From contig QMMT01000183.1 of assembly GCA_003647385.1 (NCBI GenBank), positions 1-5,385 of the forward strand: a stretch of 5,385 nucleotides of DNA, given 5' to 3'. The stretch comes from Deltaproteobacteria bacterium (GTDB taxonomy: Bacteria > Desulfobacterota > Desulfobacteria > Desulfobacterales > Desulfobacteraceae). The notes beneath the pieces were generated by a model. The model was not told the origin of the DNA and searched no databases. It was given only the letters and a program-made list of their open reading frames with translations. Positions 1 to 5,385 of the stretch are shown here, piece after piece. The translations under genes and the position numbers were made by a program. Position 1 is the stretch's first letter, and each line of letters begins with the position of its first letter.

Positions 1-162
1 ATCCATCAAGCCTGCATTGATATGTTTACCTGCAAAGGCAAACCGTCCTGTAATGGGCTGGCCGGCCCCGATTTTAATTACGTCTTCGGCAAAAGACACA
101 CTGCCCATGCTTAACAATAACGATAAAAATAAAGCCATGGTTAAAATAATACTTTTTTTCAT
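1..162 (-). CDS. livK: Branched-chain amino acid ABC transporter substrate-binding protein, N-terminal part (LivK-like)
   Basis: The first 54 codons of a minus-strand gene that runs off the left edge of the window. The ATG (complement of 160-162) is preceded by AGGAG (complement of 168-172) at 5 bases, which fixes the start. Residues 1-25 are a clear Sec signal peptide: MKK, a long hydrophobic stretch, then SFA with likely cleavage after Ala25. The mature protein opens with EDVIKIGAGQPITGRFAFAG, the typical first beta strand and ligand-loop region of periplasmic type I binding proteins of the HAAT (LivJ/LivK) family. Such proteins capture branched-chain amino acids, or related small acids, in the periplasm and deliver them to LivHM. 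It is the fourth gene of the operon, 50 bases after livM. The exact ligand cannot be read from this fragment: aromatic acids, urea and short amides are known for relatives. The family is near certain, the substrate is not. Confidence 0.88.
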   Translation of the reverse strand, partial: MKKSIILTMALFLSLLLSMGSVSFAEDVIKIGAGQPITGRFAFAGKHINAGLMD

Positions 163-212
163 GATCACTCCTTTTTTATGGTTAAAAATAACGATTCATC
201 AAAATTCATATC

Positions 213-1256
213 TTAGTGGTCAAAGGGCCACAAATGAAAATAATTTTTAATTCTATACCAGATTTCAGCCAGGCCATGGGGTTCAAATATCAAAAATCCA
301 ACAATGAGCAACCCGAAAATAACCTGCTGAAACGGGAAAAGAAAACTCATGGCTGTTGGAAAAACATTAACGATCAAGCCAAGAATGGTTTTAATCACCT
401 CGGGCACTATTGTCATGAAGATGGCACCCAATATGGACCCCAGGATACTTCCCATGCCGCCTACAATAATCATGGCAAGATATCGAACGCTTTCCATCAA
501 AGGAAAATGTTCCGGAGTAACTGTCTTTAAAAAATTCACCCACAAACACCCTGAAATGCCGGCAAAAAATGAGCTGACACCAAAGGCATAGAGCTTATAC
601 TGCATCAGGTTGATACCCATGAGTTCGGCTGAAATATCGCGATCCCGAATGGCGATAAATGCCCTGCCCACCCGGGTTCTGAAAAGATTTCTTGCAGCGG
701 TCACGCATAGTATAACCATCACAAGGGTTAAAAAATAAAATTTAAAATCATTATCAATAACAAACCCGAAAATATCAGGGGCAGAAACATTAATGCCCCT
801 GATGCCACCGGTCACAGATTCCCAGTGCACAAAAACAAACTCAAGAATAAGCTGGGCTGCCAGCGTTGCAATGCAAAGATACAACCCCTTGAGGCGTAAA
901 GATGGCCCCCCCACAATGATACCGAAAAAAGCGGCCATAAAACCTGAAAGGGGAAGACATAAAAGAAAGGGCAGGTTAAAACGGGTAGATAAAATCGCAG
1001 CTGTATACCCGCCCACGCCAATAAATGCTGCATGACCAAGGGATATCTGACCTGCAAAACCTGTTAGAATATTCAATCCAACAGCGCCTATTATGGCAAT
1101 GCCTGCAAGATTGGCCATGAACAGGAAATAATCTCCTGCAACAAAGGGAAATATCAATAAAGTTAAAAATAAAACCCCCAGCCAGAAACGTGAGGTGAAA
1201 TTTGAAAAAACAGCCTGGTCTGAAGCGTATGTTTCCTTAAAATCCCCAATATACAT
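213..1256 (-). CDS. livM: Branched-chain amino acid ABC transporter permease LivM
   Basis: A 347-residue inner-membrane permease that pairs with LivH to form the translocation channel of a HAAT importer. The sequence is very hydrophobic, with many membrane segments beginning around residue 25. Around residues 59-85 it carries the LivM hallmark VGLNILTGFAGQISLGHAAF followed by IGVGGYTAA. The cytoplasmic ATPase-contact loop (EAA-like) is at about 197-217, with GRAFIAIRDRDISAELMGIN. Another conserved stretch, IIVGGMGSILGSILGA, lies at 263-278, and the C-terminus has FEPHGLAEIW (324-333). Length is normal for the family. The first 20 residues are a soluble cytoplasmic tail. The start is supported by AGGAGA (complement of 1267-1272), 10 bases upstream and just inside the short gap after livH. 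It is third in the operon livG-livH-livM-livK. No defects are seen. Confidence 0.95.
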   Translation of the reverse strand: MYIGDFKETYASDQAVFSNFTSRFWLGVLFLTLLIFPFVAGDYFLFMANLAGIAIIGAVGLNILTGFAGQISLGHAAFIGVGGYTAAILSTRFNLPFLLCLPLSGFMAAFFGIIVGGPSLRLKGLYLCIATLAAQLILEFVFVHWESVTGGIRGINVSAPDIFGFVIDNDFKFYFLTLVMVILCVTAARNLFRTRVGRAFIAIRDRDISAELMGINLMQYKLYAFGVSSFFAGISGCLWVNFLKTVTPEHFPLMESVRYLAMIIVGGMGSILGSILGAIFMTIVPEVIKTILGLIVNVFPTAMSFLFPFQQVIFGLLIVGFLIFEPHGLAEIWYRIKNYFHLWPFDH

Positions 1257-1273
1257 ATCAGCTGTTTCTCCTG

Positions 1274-2158
1274 TTAAAGTCGTTCAATTTCTTTTGTACC
1301 AAAAAGACCATAGGGTTTAATCAGGAGCATTACAATCAGGACAACAAAAGGGGCAATGTCTTTTACCCCTCCGTGGAAGATCGGGTCAAGATAACCACCG
1401 GCAAGATTTTCCACAATACCCACAATAAAACCACCCACTACTGCACCGATAATGGAGTCAAGTCCCCCCAGGATAACGATGGGAAATATCTTAAGCCCGA
1501 TATGACCAAGAGTGGGTTGGACACCGCCAATGTTGCCGATGATAATTCCGCCAAGAGAAGCTGCAATCGCACCAAAGCCCCAGGAAATTGTAAACATGGA
1601 CTTCACATTGATTCCCATGGAAAAAGCAGCTATTTGATCATTGGCTGTGGCACGCATGGCAACGCCTACTTTTGCGTATTTGAACAACAGCATAAATACC
1701 ACAACCACAACCAGAGCAAGTATAAATCCATAAAAGAGATTGGAGCGCAGCACAATTTCCCCAATAATAATGGGTTTTCTGGGGAAAAGCGGGGGAAAGC
1801 TCCTGAATTCTGATCCCCAGATAACTTCAGCAACCCCCAGTAGAATGGAACTTAGACCTATGGTCACCATGATGATACTGATATTGGGTTGTCCCAGCAT
1901 ATGTCTTAAAATCAGACGTTCAACCAACGCCCCCAGAAGGGCCGCGCAAACGATGACCAGAGGAACTCCGATAAAAGGGGACAATTCTAAATATACCATT
2001 AAAGAATAAAAAATAAAGGCACCGATCATCATGAATTCACCTGTGGCAAAATTGATGATATTGGTGGCTTTATAAATAAGTACAAAACCAAGGGCAATGA
2101 GGGCATAAATTCCCCCGACAAGGAAACCACTGGCAATCAATTGCAGAAATATGTCCAT
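1274..2158 (-). CDS. livH: Branched-chain amino acid ABC transporter permease LivH
   Basis: A 294-residue inner-membrane permease, partner of LivM. The N-terminus shows the LivH signature GGIYALIALGFVLIYKATN and INFATGEFMMIGAF (residues 15-48), a hallmark of this subfamily. The EAA-like coupling loop is at 165-183 (GVAMRATANDQIAAFSMGI); its Ala-Thr-Ala-x-Asp and Met-Gly-Ile features are typical. GGLDSIIGAVVGGFIVGIVE (231-250) and the terminal KPYGLFGTKEIERL (281-294) complete the family pattern. Length is normal. The start ATG is preceded by AAGGAT about 6 bases upstream, and the gene begins 13 bases after livG stops, so the two are almost certainly cotranscribed. The transported compound is not determined by the sequence; branched-chain amino acids are the default assignment. 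Confidence 0.95.
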   Translation of the reverse strand: MDIFLQLIASGFLVGGIYALIALGFVLIYKATNIINFATGEFMMIGAFIFYSLMVYLELSPFIGVPLVIVCAALLGALVERLILRHMLGQPNISIIMVTIGLSSILLGVAEVIWGSEFRSFPPLFPRKPIIIGEIVLRSNLFYGFILALVVVVVFMLLFKYAKVGVAMRATANDQIAAFSMGINVKSMFTISWGFGAIAASLGGIIIGNIGGVQPTLGHIGLKIFPIVILGGLDSIIGAVVGGFIVGIVENLAGGYLDPIFHGGVKDIAPFVVLIVMLLIKPYGLFGTKEIERL

Positions 2159-2171
2159 TTTATCCTTTTTT

Positions 2172-2942
2172 TTAAGCTTTTTTCCGGCCTAAGTAAGCCT
2201 TAATAACTTCCGGATGTTTTTGTACGTCACCGGGTGTTCCCTGTGTTAATGCCTGACCAAAATTCAAGACCAGAACCCGATCTGAAATATCCATGATCAT
2301 TTTCATGTCATGTTCAATAAGGACTATGGTGATATTGTGCTCTTCTTTAATATCCAGAATAAATCTTGCCATATCTTCGGTTTCTTCCGCATTCATGCCT
2401 GCAACAGGCTCATCCATCAACAGAACCTTTGGCCGCATGGCAAGGGCACGTGCAAGTTCAACCCGTTTTTGCAGACCATAGGCAAGGGCGCTTACCGGCT
2501 TTTTTCTTATAGATTCAATTTCAAGAAAATCAATGATATCTTCTTCAATTTTTTCACGCAGTTTTATCTCTTCTCTATGGGCAGATCCCCAATACCAAAG
2601 GCTTGATATCAACCCGGTTTTTAGATGAGTATGAGCGCCAAGTTTTATATTATCCAGAACAGACATCCCATGGTAAAGGGCAATATTCTGAAATGTTCTG
2701 CCCATCCCAAGAGCTGCTCTTTTATCTGCACCAAGACAGGTGATATCATTATCTGCGAAGAAAACCTTTCCCTTTTCAGGGCGATAGAAACCGCTGATAA
2801 TATTGAGGATAGATGTTTTGCCGGCTCCGTTGGGTCCGATAATGGCAAAGATCTCACCTTTATTTACTTCAAATGAGACATCAGACAATACTTTTAATCC
2901 GCCAAAGGACAGAGATACATCGTCCATAGAAAGAATTTTCAT
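2172..2942 (-). CDS. livG: Branched-chain amino acid ABC transporter ATP-binding protein LivG
   Basis: A 256-residue cytoplasmic ATPase that drives import through LivHM, normally as a heterodimer with LivF. All nucleotide-binding motifs are visible: Walker A GPNGAGKT (36-43), Q-loop Gln85 in GRTFQN, a signature region with LAYGLQKR (153-160) in place of canonical LSGGQ, Walker B VLLMDE (173-178) with catalytic Glu178, D-loop VAGMN (180-184) and H-loop His211. The insert between the Q-loop and the signature (about 103-145), and the C-terminal tail with GTPGDVQKHPEVIKAYLG (235-252), are typical of LivG rather than LivF. The YGLQKRVELARAL form of the signature matches a LivG subfamily I recall from Desulfobacterota operons that also hold an acyl-CoA ligase; no ligase is seen here. 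An in-frame TGA lies 18 bases upstream and no other ATG intervenes. The ribosome binding site is weak (GGGGA about 12 bases away). It is the first gene of the operon. Confidence 0.95.
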   Translation of the reverse strand: MKILSMDDVSLSFGGLKVLSDVSFEVNKGEIFAIIGPNGAGKTSILNIISGFYRPEKGKVFFADNDITCLGADKRAALGMGRTFQNIALYHGMSVLDNIKLGAHTHLKTGLISSLWYWGSAHREEIKLREKIEEDIIDFLEIESIRKKPVSALAYGLQKRVELARALAMRPKVLLMDEPVAGMNAEETEDMARFILDIKEEHNITIVLIEHDMKMIMDISDRVLVLNFGQALTQGTPGDVQKHPEVIKAYLGRKKA

Positions 2943-2985
2943 ATATTTAATTTTTCCCCGGGATCATTGCGTCACTTTTTTCTCA

Positions 2986-3013
2986 ATATTACTTTTTGTT
3001 TGCTGATAGTCAA
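2986..3013 (-). promoter_or_regulatory. Predicted sigma70-type promoter of the liv operon
   Basis: Read on the minus strand, TTGACT (complement of 3008-3013) is followed after 16 bases by TAATAT (complement of 2986-2991). The first box matches TTGACA in 5 of 6 positions and the second matches TATAAT in 4 of 6. Transcription would begin near 2979, leaving a leader of about 37 bases before livG, a plausible length. The site lies in the gap between divergent genes, where a promoter is required because no gene precedes livG on this strand. It was found by eye; AT-rich DNA gives chance matches. Confidence 0.5.
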
Positions 3014-3105
3014 GGCTATGAATATATTTTTTGCGTCGAGATACCTGGCTGCATTTCCACTGGCTTTCTGGGCAATAAAATCGATTTGTTGAAATGTCTT
3101 TACAG

Positions 3106-3124
3106 GTATCAGAAATATTGATAC
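3106..3124. promoter_or_regulatory. Operator-like palindrome GTATCA-N7-TGATAC
   Basis: A perfect 6-base inverted repeat with a 7-base spacer (gaaatat), 19 bases overall, in the divergent intergenic region. It lies about 93 bases upstream of the livG -35 box and about 40 bases upstream of the right-pointing TATAAT box at 3164-3169. The size fits a dimeric helix-turn-helix regulator, but no regulator gene is present in the window and a repeat this short can occur by chance. Confidence 0.3.
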
Positions 3125-3163
3125 GAAATCTTTAATCCAGATTTTTAAATTCATCTGGTCGGA

Positions 3164-3169
3164 TATAAT
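3164..3169 (+). promoter_or_regulatory. Possible -10 box for the plus-strand nuclease gene
   Basis: A perfect TATAAT that would start transcription near 3176, giving a leader of about 100 bases before the ATG at 3275. The matching -35 region (about 3141-3147, T-rich) is poor, at best 3 of 6. A second weak candidate, CATAAT at 3196-3201 with TTTACT at 3175-3180, has only 15 bases of spacing. Which one is used, if either, cannot be decided by eye. Confidence 0.3.
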
Positions 3170-3274
3170 TCAAATTTACTAGATGAACGGAATCGCATAA
3201 TTACTTGTTCTTTTGTGTTTTGAAATGAAAAAGTTCTGAACTGACTGCAAGGTGTATAAGAGTAGGATATACAT

Positions 3275-4255
3275 ATGAAATTTAAGAATAGAAATTTACG
3301 TGCTATTTCGGAAATGATAATCGGTGAAGCAGATCATTTTCCTTATCTCTCTAGTAGTTACATTACTCAATTCTTTGAAGAGTGCGATCTTGATTTTGTA
3401 CATGATGGATCTACCCGGTGGGAATGGACAGCAGATAGAATCTCTGAATTATTGAAAGAATCTCAACCAGTAGCCCATGCTCTTCCTGATCGCTTTGTCA
3501 ATGTATTACGTGTGTTGATGCATAAGTCTGATGCGGAAGCACATGATCCGGATAGAACGCTCGCGCTGGAGGCACTTAATAAACCATTAGCGAGAGAAGG
3601 GTTCGAGGCATTTTATAGTGACGATGATCTGCTTCATATCCGACATATCGGGACAAAGACGCTTTCGACTGTGGCAAATCCTCACCGACCCTTTACACCT
3701 AATGAGATAAAACGTAGAGAACAACTCACCAAGTACTTGGATGGATGCTCGGAAGACGACTTGATTGAAAAGGTCTTGCTCCCTTTATTCCGTCAGTTAG
3801 GCTACCATCGAATTACATCGGCTGGGCACAAAGATAAATCTCTTGAGTATGGCAAAGATTTATGGATGCGTTTTGTGCTACCAACGCAGCATGTCCTTTA
3901 TTTCGGTATTCAGGCCAAGAAAGGAAAATTGGATGCTGCAGGGACTAAGAGAGGATCAAATGCCAATATCGCTGAGATATATAACCAAGTTCTTATGATG
4001 CTGGGTCACGAAATATTTGATCCAGAGACTAACAGGAAAGTTTTGGTGGATCATGCATTTATTGTTGCTGGTGGTGAGATTACTAAGCAAGCCAAAAACT
4101 GGTTAGGCGGGAAATTAGATGTTTCAAAACGAAGTCAAATTTTATTTATGGATAGAGATGACATCTTAAATTTACACATAGTAAGCAATTTACCACTACC
4201 AGAAGGCGCAATTCAGAAGCAAACACAAATTTTTGACGATGATATTCCGTTTTGA
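3275..4255 (+). CDS. Putative defence nuclease: AbiJ-N-terminal-like region plus PD-(D/E)XK (Mrr-like) domain
   Basis: A 326-residue soluble protein with no signal peptide or membrane segment. AGGA (3264-3267) sits 7 bases before the ATG, and an in-frame TAG at 3263-3265 rules out a longer form. Residues 1-130 contain FKNRNLRAISEMIIG (3-17), FPYLSSSYITQFF (22-34) and VHDGSTRWEW (42-51), a pattern I associate with the AbiJ N-terminal domain 3 type found in front of abortive-infection effectors; this is recall, not a search. Residues 159-302 fit a restriction-endonuclease fold: helix with Glu165 (EDDLIEKVLLPLFRQLGY), Asp195 in EYGKDLW, strand with Gln213-Ala-Lys215 (YFGIQAKKG), a helix at about 230-245, strand DHAFIVAGGEIT (259-270), and a closing ILFMDRDDILNL (289-300) like the end of Mrr domains. 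The likely role is DNA (or other nucleic acid) cleavage in phage defence. Its target and trigger are unknown. No methyltransferase is in the window, which argues for a type IV or abortive mode. Confidence 0.72.
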   Translation: MKFKNRNLRAISEMIIGEADHFPYLSSSYITQFFEECDLDFVHDGSTRWEWTADRISELLKESQPVAHALPDRFVNVLRVLMHKSDAEAHDPDRTLALEALNKPLAREGFEAFYSDDDLLHIRHIGTKTLSTVANPHRPFTPNEIKRREQLTKYLDGCSEDDLIEKVLLPLFRQLGYHRITSAGHKDKSLEYGKDLWMRFVLPTQHVLYFGIQAKKGKLDAAGTKRGSNANIAEIYNQVLMMLGHEIFDPETNRKVLVDHAFIVAGGEITKQAKNWLGGKLDVSKRSQILFMDRDDILNLHIVSNLPLPEGAIQKQTQIFDDDIPF

Positions 4256-4389
4256 GAAAAGCCAATTGTATGAAAACACCGTTTGCAGCAGAGTACAAAA
4301 AACCGGGTCAGCTTAAAAGCAACATTAGCCTTAGGATAAACAAAGATTATGGCAGCAGATATAGATAGAATGGAAATAGAATTAATGGA
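4256..4389 (+). other. Short gap with tiny reading frames between the nuclease gene and rhuM
   Basis: A 134-base spacer with no recognisable promoter or terminator. It holds two minute frames. One, 32 codons at 4270-4368, begins MKTPFAAEYKKPGQL and has a poor ribosome binding site. The other, 14 codons at 4349-4393, encodes MAADIDRMEIELME, and its TGA overlaps the rhuM start. Neither has recognisable homology. They may be chance frames, a leader, or the remains of a lost gene. The absence of a terminator leaves it possible that the nuclease gene and rhuM are cotranscribed. Confidence 0.4.
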
Positions 4390-4393
4390 ATGA
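4349..4393 (+). CDS. Possible 14-residue leader peptide coupled to rhuM
   Basis: ATG at 4349 opens a 14-codon frame (MAADIDRMEIELME) whose TGA stop at 4391-4393 overlaps the rhuM ATG at 4390-4392 as ATGA, the usual arrangement for translational coupling. An AGGA at 4333-4336 lies 12 bases before this ATG, which is long for a ribosome binding site. The rhuM start has no good site of its own, only GGAAAT more than 12 bases away, so reinitiation after this mini-frame would explain its translation. The peptide is acidic and matches nothing I know. It may equally be a chance frame or the tail of a degraded gene. Confidence 0.25.
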   Translation: MAADIDRMEIELME

Positions 4394-5385
4394 AAAATGA
4401 AATAGAAAATTCAAAAGGGCAGTTTATAGTCTATAAAGCAGAAGATGGCACTGTCAAAATAGATGTGAAATTATCCGATGAAACAGTCTGGCTTACACAA
4501 CAGCTTATGGCAGAACTTTTTCAAACCACAAAGCAAAATATAAGTCTGCATGTTAACAATATTTATAAAGAACAGGAGTTGTCTCCAAAAGCAACTGTCA
4601 AGGGATACTTGACAGTTCGAAAAGAAGGAAGTCGTGAGGTAAAAAGGCTTCTTGATTATTATAATCTGGATATGATTATATCAGTTGGATACCGGATTAA
4701 AAGTCATATCGCTACCCGGTTTCGTATTTGGGCAACTAAACGATTGAAAGAATATATTGTAAAAGGGTTTACCTTAGATGATGAAAGATTAAAAAACCCG
4801 GATCTTCCCTTTGATTATTTTGAAGAACTTACTCGCCGTATTCAGGATATCAGGACTTCTGAACGTCGCTTCTATCAAAAGGTTACAGATATCTATTCAA
4901 CCAGTGTTGATTATGATCCTACACTGAATATCAGCATAAATTTTTTTAAGACTGTACAGAATAAAATGCACTGGGCGATCACCGGGAAAACAGCAGCAGA
5001 AATTATTCATTCCAGAGCAGATGCCAAAAAATCAGATATGGGATTAACAAATTATAGGGGTGTAAAAGTTCGAAAAAAGGATATAGTGATTGCAAAAAAT
5101 TATTTATCTGAAGATGAGCTTTTGGCATTAAACAATCTTGTTGAGCAATATCTAATTTTTGCCCAGGGCCAGGCAATGCGCAGAGTTCCAATGCACATGA
5201 AAGATTGGACAAAAAAACTTGATGCTTTTTTAAGTATTAATGATAGAGAAATCTTGGAAAACGTCGGTAAAATTTCTCATGAAATGGCAAAACAAATTGC
5301 TGACGATGAATATGAGAAGTTTAAAAAATCAAGAATTACTGATAACAAAATTTCATTAAATGATTTTGATAAAGCTATTAAACAA
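4390..5385 (+). CDS. rhuM: RhuM-family (virulence RhuM-like) protein, 3' end outside the window
   Basis: An uninterrupted frame of 332 codons from the ATG at 4390 to the last base, with no stop reached. RhuM proteins are roughly 330-350 residues as I recall, so it is nearly complete. The family core is obvious. IVYKAEDGTVKIDVKL (13-28) leads into WLTQQLMAELFQTTKQNISL (34-53), a helix-turn-helix-like DNA-binding segment. Next come NNIYKEQEL (56-64) and GSREVKRLLDYYNLDMIISV (80-99), then GYRIKSHIATRFRIWATKRL (100-119) and EYIVKGFTLDDERL (121-134). The C-terminal part (from about 140) is charged and helical, with SRADAKKSDMGLTNY-type residues near 215-230. Residues 106-108 read HIA where relatives usually have RGT as I recall. 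The biochemical role is unsettled: the name comes from a Salmonella pathogenicity-island gene, and homologues are common inside type I restriction-modification loci and islands. Its G+C looks lower than that of the liv genes. The start is weakly supported by a ribosome binding site but fits the family N-terminus. Confidence 0.9.
   Translation, partial: MKNEIENSKGQFIVYKAEDGTVKIDVKLSDETVWLTQQLMAELFQTTKQNISLHVNNIYKEQELSPKATVKGYLTVRKEGSREVKRLLDYYNLDMIISVGYRIKSHIATRFRIWATKRLKEYIVKGFTLDDERLKNPDLPFDYFEELTRRIQDIRTSERRFYQKVTDIYSTSVDYDPTLNISINFFKTVQNKMHWAITGKTAAEIIHSRADAKKSDMGLTNYRGVKVRKKDIVIAKNYLSEDELLALNNLVEQYLIFAQGQAMRRVPMHMKDWTKKLDAFLSINDREILENVGKISHEMAKQIADDEYEKFKKSRITDNKISLNDFDKAIKQ

Larger units (their letters stand above)
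2943..3274. other. Divergent intergenic region between livG and the nuclease gene
   Basis: These 332 bases separate the leftward liv operon from the rightward accessory genes. Apart from the promoter candidates and the palindrome listed separately, I see a short palindrome AGTTCTGAACT at 3232-3242, just ahead of the nuclease gene's ribosome binding site. A 60-codon minus-strand frame (2972-3154) overlaps the liv promoter, has no recognisable protein character, and is not called as a gene. No tRNA, terminator hairpin with a T run, insertion-sequence end or attachment-site repeat was recognised. The region is the likely junction between conserved chromosome and accessory DNA. Confidence 0.6.

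Noticed and set aside
54..70. GC-rich palindromic stretch around TGGCCGGCC
   Set aside because: It falls within livK codons for the conserved Gly-Ala-Gly-Gln-Pro segment, so the coding sequence explains it, and it is not followed by a T run that would suggest a terminator.
1373..1813. A 146-codon plus-strand frame antisense to livH
   Set aside because: It lies wholly inside livH, is rich in Asn, His, Lys and Asp with no domain character, and the opposite strand has a full, well-conserved permease.
2972..3154. A 60-codon minus-strand frame upstream of livG
   Set aside because: It overlaps the predicted liv promoter and has no recognised similarity. It is best seen as a chance frame in AT-rich DNA, although a gene remnant cannot be excluded.
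3250..3260. TATAAG just before the nuclease gene as a -10 box
   Set aside because: Transcription would start inside or right at the ribosome binding site at 3264-3267, and there is no acceptable -35 box at the right distance.
5003..5212. A 69-codon minus-strand frame antisense to rhuM
   Set aside because: It is contained in the rhuM coding region, whose protein matches its family throughout; the antisense peptide has no recognisable features.
1..5385. CRISPR array, tRNA or rRNA gene, insertion-sequence ends
   Set aside because: I looked for regularly spaced repeats, cloverleaf-type arms and paired terminal repeats on both strands and recognised none.

Overview
The window looks like chromosomal DNA of a Gram-negative, moderately AT-rich bacterium. 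The branched-chain amino acid (HAAT-type) transporter proteins resemble those I recall from anaerobic, sulfate-reducing Desulfobacterota such as Desulfobacula or Desulfobacter relatives. That placement is an inference from protein style; nothing in the window proves it.

Left part (1-2942, minus strand): a compact four-gene ABC transporter operon read right to left as livG (ATPase), livH (permease), livM (permease), livK (periplasmic binding protein, only its N-terminus is inside the window). The gaps are 13, 17 and 50 bases, each of the last three genes has its own ribosome binding site, and a reasonable sigma70-type promoter lies just upstream of livG. The second ATPase (livF) is not in the window; it may lie beyond position 1. 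Together these proteins would capture a branched-chain amino acid or related small carboxylate in the periplasm and import it at the cost of ATP.

Middle (2943-3274): a 332-base divergent intergenic region. It holds the livG promoter, a GTATCA-N7-TGATAC palindrome, and a perfect TATAAT box pointing right.

Right part (3275-5385, plus strand): accessory or defence-type genes unrelated to transport. The first encodes a 326-residue two-domain protein: an N-terminal region resembling the AbiJ N-terminal domain 3 type, followed by a PD-(D/E)XK (Mrr-like) nuclease domain. A 134-base gap with only tiny reading frames follows. Then comes a RhuM-family gene that is open to the end of the window (332 codons, no stop yet). 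RhuM genes are often found inside type I restriction-modification loci and genomic islands, so the right part is probably the left edge of a defence island inserted next to the liv operon. The candidate system worth testing is the AbiJ-like/Mrr-like nuclease.
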